Positions 1-5,812 are shown, counted from the first letter of the stretch. The stretch: 5,812 nucleotides of DNA from Candidatus Pelagibacter sp. (GCA_002704625.1 PAGZ01000035.1:9200-15011), one strand, 5' to 3'. A program made the numbers and translations. The notes: generated by a model not told the origin, from the letters alone.

Positions 1-207
1 ATCGCCTGTTTTAGGGTTCCTGCTGATTTTTTCATTTAATTTTTTAACCGAAAATCTTCCAAAACCTCTTAGTTCAGTACTTCTGTTATCAATTATACCA
101 TCAACGATGGTATTAACGATAACCTGCAATATTTTATCTAAGTCGGATTTTTTAAGTTTTCGATGAATTCTTTGGGATAATTTTGAAATTATCTCAGACC
201 GAACCAT
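1..207 (-). CDS. ihfB: Integration host factor beta subunit, N-terminal part (cut by window edge)
   Basis: This is the first 69 codons of a gene that runs off the low-coordinate end, so about 25-30 C-terminal residues are missing compared with the usual 94-100. The translation starts MVRSEIISKL and contains LRGFGRFSV (about residues 47-54) and RNPKTGD (63-69), the hallmarks of the HU/IHF fold. Pro65 in RNPKTG is the residue that intercalates into DNA at the tip of the beta-ribbon arm in this family. The wording around RGFG and the position directly after rpsA favour IHF beta over HU. IHF is a heterodimer that bends DNA sharply at specific sites and shapes the nucleoid, replication and transcription. 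The ATG lies 5 bases after the rpsA stop, and an AGAAGGA sits 15 bases upstream of it. The conserved rpsA-ihfB order of proteobacteria supports the call. The partner gene ihfA is not in the window. Confidence 0.93.
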   Translation of the reverse strand, partial: MVRSEIISKLSQRIHRKLKKSDLDKILQVIVNTIVDGIIDNRSTELRGFGRFSVKKLNEKISRNPKTGD

Positions 208-212
208 TATTT

Positions 213-1946
213 TTATTCTTTATCCTTCTTCTTTTTTTTAGAACCCAAAACTTTACCCAGGATATCCCCAAGCATTTGGCCGGAACTCGTACCGTCTTTA
301 CCGTATTTTTTAATAGCTATTTTTTCATTTTGAATTTCAAGTTCTTTTATTGACAGCGAAACTTTTCTTTTTTCTTGATCTAAACCTACAATCATACAAT
401 CAACTTTATTTCCCATAGTAAATATCTCAGGTCTGCAATTTTCAATATCTTTTGCTAAGTCAGATTTTTTTATCATAAAAAGAGAATTTTCGTCTGGTCC
501 AACAGAAACTTTTATTCCATTTCTTAGAACATTTTTTACTACTGCTGTAACCACTTCTCCGTTTTTCTTATTATTAAAGAAATCAAAAGGATCTTTTTCT
601 AATTGTTTTATACCTAGTCTAATTTTTTCTTTTTCTTTATCAACTTCTAATAATTTAGCTTTTACAAAGTCATTTTTTTTAAAATTTTTTAAACTCTCTT
701 CATCTTCCTTCCAAGAAATATCTTTGTAGTGTATCATTCCTATAAGTCCAGAATTTTCAAGAGAAACAAATAATCCAAAATCAGTTATATTAATAATCTT
801 ACATTTCAAAAGTGAACCAACAGGAGATTTTTCAGAAAATGAACTCCATGGATTTTCTTGAGTTTGTTTATAACTTAAAGAAACTCTTTTTTTTTGTGTA
901 TCTACTTCAATTATTTTGACTTCAATTTCTTGTGAAGGAGATAATATTTTACTTGGTTGAATATTTTTTTTGACCCATGAAAGTTCAGATTGATGGACTA
1001 AACCTTCTAATCCTTCTTCCAGTTTTACAAAAACACCATAATCTACGCACTTTGTAACCACACCTTTGTAAGTCTGATTTATTTTATATTTTTTTTCTAA
1101 GTTTTCATAAGGATCAGCATGCATCTGTTTAATTCCGCAGCTAATTCTTTTTGTTTCTTGATCTATTTTTATAATTTTTACCTTCAGACTTTGTCCAATT
1201 GATAAAAGATCTGAAGTTTTCTTAACTCTTGAATAACTTAAGTCAGTACAATGTAATAATGCGTCAGCACCTGAAATATCAATGAAGGCCCCCCAATCAA
1301 CAATAGCTTTTACTTTTCCTTCAACAATATCTCCTTCTTTTATCTTTGATAAAATTTTCTTTATATCTTCATTTTTGCTTTTTTCTAAAATCGCTCTTCT
1401 AGAAACTACAAGATTTCCTCTAATTTTATCACATTTTACTACTAGGAATTTTAGGGGGACATTCATTAGTTTATCAATCTCGTAATTTTTAAGTGGAGTT
1501 GTTGAAATCTGTGATCCAGGCAAAAAACATAAACATGAGTCTACATTTACTACCATTCCTCCCTTAACTTTATTTGTTATCAATCCTTCTACCTCTTCCT
1601 GAGTTTCAAAAGCTTTTTCCATTCTTTTCCAAGAATCCATCTGTTTTGCTTTTTGTCGGCTAACAACTACCTCACCATTGTGACCTTCAAGTCTTTCCAG
1701 ATAAACTTCAATGTTAGAACCAACTTTTAAACCTTCGAGCTCTTTCAATAATTTAAGTTCTTCTATCGGTAGTATCGCCTCAGACTTAGCTTTTAGATCT
1801 AAAAAAATAAATTTTTTACCAATCTCACTTACTTTAGCTTTAATTATATTTCCTTCTTTGAGGTCTCTTTTTTTAAAGTCCTCTTTTAATAGATTTTCAA
1901 ATTCTTTTGAGTTTTCTTTTTTTATTGGTTCAGTCTTAATTTCCAT
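213..1946 (-). CDS. rpsA: 30S ribosomal protein S1, six S1 domains
   Basis: The product is 577 residues, close to the 557 of E. coli S1. S1 binds the small ribosomal subunit through its N-terminal domains and captures AU-rich or weakly led mRNAs through the others. Six S1/OB-fold repeats can be placed at about 31-98, 115-184, 203-273, 290-360, 375-447 and 461-535. The central ones are most typical, with VDWGAFIDI (216-224), VDYGVFVKL plus EGLEGLVHQSELSW (from 301), and ITDFGLFVSL (387-396). Repeats 1, 2 and 6 are more degenerate, as is usual. The tail GQMLGDILGKVLG resembles the end of many alphaproteobacterial S1 proteins, and the protein ends in a run of five lysines. The start codon overlaps the end of cmk by 11 bases and no strong Shine-Dalgarno site precedes it, only A/G-rich sequence, so coupling to cmk translation is likely. 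S1 represses its own synthesis in E. coli; whether that holds here cannot be seen. Confidence 0.97.
   Translation of the reverse strand: MEIKTEPIKKENSKEFENLLKEDFKKRDLKEGNIIKAKVSEIGKKFIFLDLKAKSEAILPIEELKLLKELEGLKVGSNIEVYLERLEGHNGEVVVSRQKAKQMDSWKRMEKAFETQEEVEGLITNKVKGGMVVNVDSCLCFLPGSQISTTPLKNYEIDKLMNVPLKFLVVKCDKIRGNLVVSRRAILEKSKNEDIKKILSKIKEGDIVEGKVKAIVDWGAFIDISGADALLHCTDLSYSRVKKTSDLLSIGQSLKVKIIKIDQETKRISCGIKQMHADPYENLEKKYKINQTYKGVVTKCVDYGVFVKLEEGLEGLVHQSELSWVKKNIQPSKILSPSQEIEVKIIEVDTQKKRVSLSYKQTQENPWSSFSEKSPVGSLLKCKIINITDFGLFVSLENSGLIGMIHYKDISWKEDEESLKNFKKNDFVKAKLLEVDKEKEKIRLGIKQLEKDPFDFFNNKKNGEVVTAVVKNVLRNGIKVSVGPDENSLFMIKKSDLAKDIENCRPEIFTMGNKVDCMIVGLDQEKRKVSLSIKELEIQNEKIAIKKYGKDGTSSGQMLGDILGKVLGSKKKKKDKE
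223..229 (-). promoter_or_regulatory. Shine-Dalgarno-like site for ihfB inside the rpsA 3' end
   Basis: The minus strand reads AGAAGGA here, 15 bases before the ihfB ATG at 207. The spacing is longer than ideal. The site lies inside the codons for the lysine-rich tail of S1 (Lys-Lys-Asp), so translation of the end of rpsA would pass over it just before ihfB initiation. It is the only purine-rich candidate for ihfB that I see. Confidence 0.5.
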
Positions 1947-2595
1947 GTCTTTTTCTTAATTTCTTCTCAATAATTTTGCTCATTTTTTTTATCATCTCAT
2001 TTTTATTTAAATTATCGCTGCGTATTACTACATGATCTCTTGCAATAATCAAAGGGCTATGTTTCCTTGTTGTATCTGAATAATCTCTTTTTTTAAGATC
2101 TTTTTTAACTTCTTTAAGAGTGATCTTTCTATCTTTCTTTTTTAGATCTTTAAATCTACGTTTTGCAGCAGTATTTAAATTAGCTTTTAAGTAAAATTTA
2201 ATCAATGCTCCTGGAAATATTAAGTGACTGTCTCTACCTTCAATCACACAATGATTTTTATTTTTTTTAACCCATGATTTTTGAGTTTTTTTTATAATTT
2301 TTCTAATCGCCAGTGTTCTAGCTATTATAGCGGAGTAAAATGAAATTTGAGGGGTATGTAAATTAATACTTTTGATTTTTTTATAATCAAAAGATCGAAA
2401 ATTTTTACTTAAGAAATAAATTTTATTTTTTGGTTTATATTCCAATAATTTTTTTGCAGCCCAACGGTATAATAAACCGGAACTTAAATGTGGAATTTTA
2501 TATTTTTTTGACAGCAAACTTGCTGCGGTTGATTTGCCTGAGGAACTTTTACCATCTACGGTAAGAATAAAGTTTTTAATTTTTTTTGATCTCAT
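1936..2595 (-). CDS. cmk: Cytidylate (CMP) kinase
   Basis: The protein (219 residues; E. coli Cmk has 227) should transfer phosphate from ATP to CMP or dCMP in the cytosol, feeding CTP and dCTP pools. The P-loop is GKSSSGKST at 15-23, a fit to GxxxxGK[ST] but unlike the common GPSGSGKGT. The CMP-binding region reads LSSGLLYR (37-44), where most homologues have Asp-Thr-Gly or Asp-Ser-Gly. VIEGRD (117-122) matches the conserved GRD, whose Asp contacts the nucleotide. KKRDYSDTTR (168-177) is the lid-region RDxxDxxR motif, followed by SPL. The protein is very lysine-rich. Its ATG overlaps the aroA end by 20 bases and has the best ribosome-binding site in the window, AGGAG six bases upstream. Its own stop lies inside rpsA, so it sits in the standard aroA-cmk-rpsA arrangement. 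The identity is secure; the unusual P-loop and SSG residues are what I would check by alignment. Confidence 0.95.
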   Translation of the reverse strand: MRSKKIKNFILTVDGKSSSGKSTAASLLSKKYKIPHLSSGLLYRWAAKKLLEYKPKNKIYFLSKNFRSFDYKKIKSINLHTPQISFYSAIIARTLAIRKIIKKTQKSWVKKNKNHCVIEGRDSHLIFPGALIKFYLKANLNTAAKRRFKDLKKKDRKITLKEVKKDLKKRDYSDTTRKHSPLIIARDHVVIRSDNLNKNEMIKKMSKIIEKKLRKRHGN

Positions 2596-3931
2596 ATTTT
2601 GCTCCTAGCGATCGTACAATTCTTAAAAAATTAGGCGAACTACTGTTAACTTGGGTATTAAAATTTTTTATGACAGTTTTAAATCCTAAAAGTCCAAGTA
2701 CAAAAGAACTCATACAAATTCTATGATCGTGTAAATTAGGTACATTTATTTTTTTGTCTAAATTTTTCACATTTGGATTTCCAAAAATTTTAATTTTATT
2801 GTTTTTTACAATACATTTAATACCAATTTGTTTAAGAATTTTCTTCATTTCAATAATTCTATCTGACTCCTTATTTTTAAGATTTTCAGCATCAACTTCT
2901 AAAATTGAAATGCCATGTATCATTGCGGAGATCACGAAAATTATAGGAAATTCATCTACGCATCTTACGTAAAATTTTTTTGTCACTCTTAAAGGTTTTA
3001 ATTTGCTGCTTTTGATATGAATATCACCAAATGGTTCACCTTTTTTATTTTTAATATTTTTAAATTTTATTTTTCCACCAGCTTTCTTCATTATATCTAA
3101 AAAACCTATTCTTGTTGGATTTAAGCCAACATTTTTTATTTTTAATGAGGAGTTTTTAACAAGCAATGTTAAAGCAATAAAAAAAGCTGCCGAAGAGGGA
3201 TCTCCAGGAATTTTAATATTAAAAGGCTCAAGATGGCTTTTTCCGATTATTTTTATTTCTCTTTTATCTTTTGAATTTTTAATTTTAATTACATTTGGAC
3301 TATTTGAAACCATTTTTTCAGTATGATCTCTGCTTCTTATTTTTTCAATTATAGTTGTTTTTCCAAAACTATTTAGTCCTGACAAAATGCAGGCACTTTT
3401 AATTTGACTCGAAACTCCAGAATTAAACTTGATTCCAATAGGCATATCACTAGAAATAATTTTTAAAGGAAGAAATACTTTATTTTTTGGATAAAATTCT
3501 GCACCAAATTCATTCATTAAAGAAATTAGCTTTGACATATTTCTTTTTTTTAAAGATTGGTCTCCTGTCAATACTACTTCAATATTAGGAGTTGTGGCTA
3601 TAATAGAGCTTAATAATCTTAAACCAGTACCGCTATTTCCAAGATTTAATTTGGTATTTTTCTGCGCATAATAAGATCCTAAGCCTTTGCCGTATATTTG
3701 GTAGTTTTTCTTTCCAATTTTTTTTATTTTACAATTTAGTTTTTTAATACTTTCTATCGTTGAAAAAACGTCGTCACTTTCAAGTACATTAAAAACTTTA
3801 GAAATACCTTGACTTATTGAACCTATTAGAAAAGACCTGATAGAGATAGATTTATCAGAGTCGACGATTATGATTTTATTAAATTTTCTTATTTTATTTT
3901 TTAAGATTACTGAATAGCTTTGATTTGACAT
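2576..3931 (-). CDS. aroA: 3-phosphoshikimate 1-carboxyvinyltransferase (EPSP synthase), class II type
   Basis: This 451-residue enzyme joins shikimate 3-phosphate and phosphoenolpyruvate in the sixth step of the shikimate pathway, leading to aromatic amino acids. Visible motifs are DKSISIR (26-32, with the active-site Lys27), GNSGTGLR (98-105), SSQIKSA (174-180), RDHTEKM (201-207), PGDPSSAAF (242-250), NPTR (271-274), VDEFP (325-329, catalytic Asp326), KESDR (354-358, with Glu355 and Arg358) and HDHRICM (401-407). RDHTEKM, PGDPSSAAF and NPTR mark the class II group that includes the Agrobacterium CP4 enzyme. The residue that is Ala100 in CP4 aligns with Gly101 here. Oddities are VDSDKS in place of the usual PGDKS, Ile31 where His is usual, and NSSSPNF (429-435) where TSFPEF is typical. 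The ATG lies 5 bases after the lptB stop with no clear Shine-Dalgarno site, and the stop lies inside cmk. Confidence 0.96.
   Translation of the reverse strand: MSNQSYSVILKNKIRKFNKIIIVDSDKSISIRSFLIGSISQGISKVFNVLESDDVFSTIESIKKLNCKIKKIGKKNYQIYGKGLGSYYAQKNTKLNLGNSGTGLRLLSSIIATTPNIEVVLTGDQSLKKRNMSKLISLMNEFGAEFYPKNKVFLPLKIISSDMPIGIKFNSGVSSQIKSACILSGLNSFGKTTIIEKIRSRDHTEKMVSNSPNVIKIKNSKDKREIKIIGKSHLEPFNIKIPGDPSSAAFFIALTLLVKNSSLKIKNVGLNPTRIGFLDIMKKAGGKIKFKNIKNKKGEPFGDIHIKSSKLKPLRVTKKFYVRCVDEFPIIFVISAMIHGISILEVDAENLKNKESDRIIEMKKILKQIGIKCIVKNNKIKIFGNPNVKNLDKKINVPNLHDHRICMSSFVLGLLGFKTVIKNFNTQVNSSSPNFLRIVRSLGAKYEIKKN
2602..2606 (-). promoter_or_regulatory. Strong Shine-Dalgarno site for cmk within aroA
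   Basis: The minus strand reads AGGAG with 6 bases between it and the cmk ATG at 2595, an ideal spacing. It lies inside the aroA codons for Leu-Gly-Ala-Lys (about 442-445), a conserved C-terminal motif of EPSP synthases. The same bases therefore appear to serve both the AroA protein and cmk initiation. This site supports the chosen cmk start. Confidence 0.8.
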
Positions 3932-3936
3932 ACTTT

Positions 3937-4692
3937 TTAGTTTTCATAAGAGCCAAAATATAATTCTCTAGCCTTTTCGGATTTTAATATGTCTTTCGGT
4001 TTGCCTGAAACTATTATGGTTTGTTCACCAATAACATATGCTCTGTCTACAATTTCGAATAAATTTTGAACCTGGTGATCCGTCACGATAATTCCACATC
4101 CATAGCTTTGTAATTTTAAAACAAACTTTTGAATATCTTGCACGACAATTGGATCTAAAGCGGCCATTGGTTCATCAAGCAATATAACCTTAGGGTTGTT
4201 AATTAATGTTCTTGCTATTTGTAATCTACGCACTTCTCCTCCCGAAAGAGAGTTGGCATTAATGTTTCTAAGATGTTGTAAATTAAATTCATTAAGTAAT
4301 TTTTCAACTATCAGACGTTGTTTATCCGAATCTTTAATTGAAATTTGACAAATTCCTAAAAGATTATCTAGAACAGTCATGTTAAATACACTTCTGTATT
4401 GACTTAGATAGGCTATTCCAAGCTTAGCTCTTTCATGAATTGGTTTTGATGTTATGTCTTTCTGATTTAAATAAATTGTTCCACTATCAACTTTGTACTG
4501 ACCTATTATTGCTCCATAAAGTGTAGATTTGCCCGAACCATTAGGACCTATTAGACCAACAATTTCTCCAGGAAAAAGTTCCAAATTAATTTTTTTTAAT
4601 ATTGGTCTCCCCTCAAAAGATTTGCTAACAGCTCTAACCTGAAGAACAGGTTTATTTTTCTTAAATTTTATTATTCTGAAACTTTTTTTCAT
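3937..4692 (-). CDS. lptB: LPS export system ATP-binding protein LptB
   Basis: LptB is the cytoplasmic ATPase that, with LptF and LptG, extracts lipopolysaccharide from the inner membrane and pushes it across the periplasmic bridge. The 251-residue protein has a full set of ABC motifs: Walker A GPNGSGKST (49-57), Q-loop Gln98 in YLSQ, signature LSGGE (149-153), Walker B VILLDEP (169-175), and switch His206 in TDH. The stretch YLSQ-YRSVF-NMTVLDN (95-110) matches the LptB pattern YLPQ-ASIF-RLSVYDN. Phe103 aligns with E. coli Phe90 in the groove that receives the LptF/LptG coupling helices. Differences from the usual family are a basic N-terminal extension of about 15 residues, DEPMAALDP in place of DEPFAGVDP, and a short end, YFGSYEN, in place of YLGEDFRL. 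The ATG follows the lptC stop with no base between (TAGATG) and no Shine-Dalgarno site, so coupled translation is likely. A LivG-type amino acid transporter ATPase is the main alternative but fits less well, and the lptC neighbour argues against it. Confidence 0.92.
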   Translation of the reverse strand: MKKSFRIIKFKKNKPVLQVRAVSKSFEGRPILKKINLELFPGEIVGLIGPNGSGKSTLYGAIIGQYKVDSGTIYLNQKDITSKPIHERAKLGIAYLSQYRSVFNMTVLDNLLGICQISIKDSDKQRLIVEKLLNEFNLQHLRNINANSLSGGEVRRLQIARTLINNPKVILLDEPMAALDPIVVQDIQKFVLKLQSYGCGIIVTDHQVQNLFEIVDRAYVIGEQTIIVSGKPKDILKSEKARELYFGSYEN

Positions 4693-5292
4693 CTAATAAT
4701 TTACTTTTATATTCACTTTACTTTCATTGTACATAGAAATCTTCATTTTTTTGTCTATTAAGTCAAGATTTACCTTATCGGCCGCTAAATTACCTAGTGG
4801 CCCTTCCCCAACAACATCATCTTGAACTAATAAATAATTTTCAGAATTAATAAAACTTGCTTTTTCAGAGAACAATCTATTTTCTAAATAATACATTTTT
4901 ACATTATTCTCAAATTCGATGTCGTTAGTAATATTATTATAAACACCCTCATCACTAGTAATCTTCAATATAGTTCCGTCTTTAAAAAAGAATCTGCAAA
5001 ACATTTTTTTCATATAAATTATATTTGTTTTTTCACTTGTAAATTCAGCATATTCTGAATTAATAATAAACTTATTATCATTTGCGTCTTTCCCCTCGTA
5101 CTCAATATTTTCGAAAGTGTTTAGACCTTCCTTTATATCATCTTCAACTTCAGTTTTTTTATTTTCTATTATTTCCAACTTTTGTTCGTTATCTTTTTTA
5201 AAGTATGTAAAAAAAATAATAATTACTCCCAACGAAATTAAAGTAAGCTGTAATAGGCTTTTTTTAGAAATTCTTTTACTATTTGATGCCAT
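4693..5292 (-). CDS. lptC: LPS export system protein LptC (inner-membrane-anchored periplasmic bridge)
   Basis: The protein has 199 residues, close to E. coli LptC (191). Basic residues near the N-terminus (KRISKK, 6-11) precede one hydrophobic membrane segment at about 13-30, giving an expected inward N-terminus and a periplasmic body. The rest, about 59-190, alternates short beta-strand-like segments in the OstA/LptC beta-jellyroll pattern: a FENIEYEG start, SDEGVYNN, DIEFENNVKMYY, and a Gly-rich VVGEGPLGNLAADKV turn (160-174) near the end. LptC takes LPS from LptB2FG and passes it to LptA. The start overlaps the kdsD stop by 14 bases with no visible Shine-Dalgarno site. The stop TAG directly abuts the lptB ATG. 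Family sequence conservation is low, so the call rests on architecture plus location between kdsD and lptB. A lone LptA-type protein is less likely because of the membrane anchor in place of a cleavable signal peptide. Confidence 0.85.
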   Translation of the reverse strand: MASNSKRISKKSLLQLTLISLGVIIIFFTYFKKDNEQKLEIIENKKTEVEDDIKEGLNTFENIEYEGKDANDNKFIINSEYAEFTSEKTNIIYMKKMFCRFFFKDGTILKITSDEGVYNNITNDIEFENNVKMYYLENRLFSEKASFINSENYLLVQDDVVGEGPLGNLAADKVNLDLIDKKMKISMYNESKVNIKVNY

Positions 5293-5812
5293 ATTTTAAA
5301 AGCGAATGTATATGCAAAATTCCCAAAGGTTTAAAATAAGTTTTGTTTTTTCTAAAGTCGTCATCTGAAGCAACTAATAGACTTGTAATTTTTTTTTCAT
5401 TCATAACGGACAAAGCTTTTGCGGCTGAAGCATTTTGGTTTATGTACAAGGGCTTCTTCGTCATTAAAGTATTTATTTTATTCTTTTTTGAAAAGGTCTT
5501 TGTTCCTCTTCTAATGTCTCCATCTGTAACTATTCCAATAGCTAAATTTTTTTTAATAACAATTCCAATTCCCAAGTTTTTTTTATTAATAATTTTAATT
5601 GCATTTAAAACATTAGCTTTATGATTAATTAAAGGTAGTTTTTTTCCAACTAACATAACATCATTTACCAAAAGAAGGTTTTGCCCGATACTTCCACCTG
5701 GATGAAACATTTTGAATCTTTCCTTGGAAAATTTAAATTTGTACATTAAAGCGGTACACAGACAATCGCCAAATAGTAATGTTATACTAGTGGATGTTGT
5801 TGGAACCATTCC
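5279..5812 (-). CDS. kdsD: Arabinose-5-phosphate isomerase KdsD/KpsF, C-terminal part (cut by window edge)
   Basis: The reading frame is open to the high-coordinate window end: the codon before the first Met (Met at 5809) is Gly, so that Met is internal. Family members have about 320-330 residues, so about 177, just over half, are seen here. The enzyme interconverts ribulose 5-phosphate and arabinose 5-phosphate, the first step to Kdo. Counting from that internal Met, VPTTSTS (2-8) closes the SIS sugar-isomerase domain (usually APTTST). HPGGSIGQNLL (36-46) contains the His proposed as an active-site residue. Two CBS domains follow at about 50-103 (with TDGDIRR, 95-101) and 112-172 (with LGILHIHSLL). 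The nucleotide stop is TAG and overlaps lptC by 14 bases. The adjacent LPS export genes support the Kdo role. The N-terminal SIS domain with the remaining catalytic residues lies outside the window. Confidence 0.93.
   Translation of the reverse strand, partial: GMVPTTSTSITLLFGDCLCTALMYKFKFSKERFKMFHPGGSIGQNLLLVNDVMLVGKKLPLINHKANVLNAIKIINKKNLGIGIVIKKNLAIGIVTDGDIRRGTKTFSKKNKINTLMTKKPLYINQNASAAKALSVMNEKKITSLLVASDDDFRKNKTYFKPLGILHIHSLLKYGIK

Noticed and set aside
229..240. T run at the rpsA 3' end considered as an intrinsic terminator
   Set aside because: The T run is on the plus strand. The transcript reads it as A, no GC-rich stem is next to it, and ihfB follows immediately.
1282..1485. Plus-strand open frame of 67 codons opposite rpsA
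   Set aside because: It lies wholly antisense to a well-supported S1 coding region, shows no recognisable motif, and has the Phe/Ser/Ile-rich composition expected from reading the complement of Lys/Glu-rich codons.
1711..1959. Plus-strand open frame of 82 codons opposite the rpsA start
   Set aside because: Antisense to the S1 N-terminus and the cmk/rpsA junction; Ser/Phe/Leu-rich with no motif, typical of a complementary-strand artefact.
2754..2972. Plus-strand open frame of 72 codons opposite aroA, hydrophobic-looking
   Set aside because: The apparent membrane character comes from T-rich complement of lysine codons. It covers the conserved AroA region with VDEFP and KESDR.
5518..5590. Apparent tandem repeat KKNLGIGIVI/KKNLAIGIVT in the first CBS domain of KdsD
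   Set aside because: Compared with the usual KdsD pattern (KGLG-AVV-GRL-GI-TDGD) the length is normal to within a residue, so the two halves are the two ordinary CBS beta-strands made similar by AT-rich codon bias, not an inserted duplication.
5117..5624. Plus-strand open frames (5117-5299 and 5343-5624) opposite lptC and kdsD
   Set aside because: Both are antisense to motif-bearing genes, Phe/Ile-rich and without recognisable domains.
1..5812. Search for mobile elements, CRISPR repeats, tRNA genes, riboswitches or a new system
   Set aside because: The window is filled by seven recognisable housekeeping and envelope genes in one direction. No repeats, inverted ends or structured non-coding stretch were seen.

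Overview
The window is a stretch of a very AT-rich bacterial chromosome (by eye roughly a quarter to a third G+C) with lysine-, isoleucine- and asparagine-rich proteins. Seven genes all lie on the minus strand and fill essentially every base. The gene set and protein features fit a streamlined, free-living marine alphaproteobacterium of the SAR11/Pelagibacterales type or a similar low-GC lineage such as AEGEAN-169/HIMB59. These features are an LPS-type outer membrane pathway, a class II AroA, an IHF beta subunit, and an S1 with an alphaproteobacterial-looking C-terminal tail. The taxonomic call is inference from composition and gene content. No marker gene such as rRNA is present.

Read in the direction of transcription (high to low coordinates), the order is kdsD (3' part only, 5812-5279), lptC (5292-4693), lptB (4692-3937), aroA (3931-2576), cmk (2595-1936), rpsA (1946-213) and ihfB (5' part only, 207-1). 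The junctions are an overlap of 14, direct abutment (TAG followed at once by ATG), a 5-base gap, an overlap of 20, an overlap of 11, and a 5-base gap. Only about ten bases in the whole window are non-coding. There is no stretch of 300 bases without a gene, and no room for a conventional intergenic promoter or terminator. The genes therefore look like the middle of one long operon that continues past both window ends.

Functionally there are two blocks. The first is lipopolysaccharide biogenesis: KdsD makes arabinose 5-phosphate for Kdo synthesis, and LptC and LptB belong to the LPS export machine. The second is the cluster aroA-cmk-rpsA-ihfB, which is widespread in proteobacteria: the shikimate pathway, CMP kinase, ribosomal protein S1 and a nucleoid protein subunit. 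In many alphaproteobacteria lptC is followed by lptA, lptB and then rpoN. Here lptA is missing between lptC and lptB, and the aroA cluster comes directly after lptB.

I see no mobile element, CRISPR array, RNA gene or obviously novel system. The points most worth a second look are the missing lptA, the join of the two conserved blocks, an A8 run inside the aroA/cmk overlap where loss of one A would fuse the two enzymes in frame, the uneven use of Shine-Dalgarno sites, and several substitutions in otherwise well-conserved motifs of AroA, Cmk and LptB.
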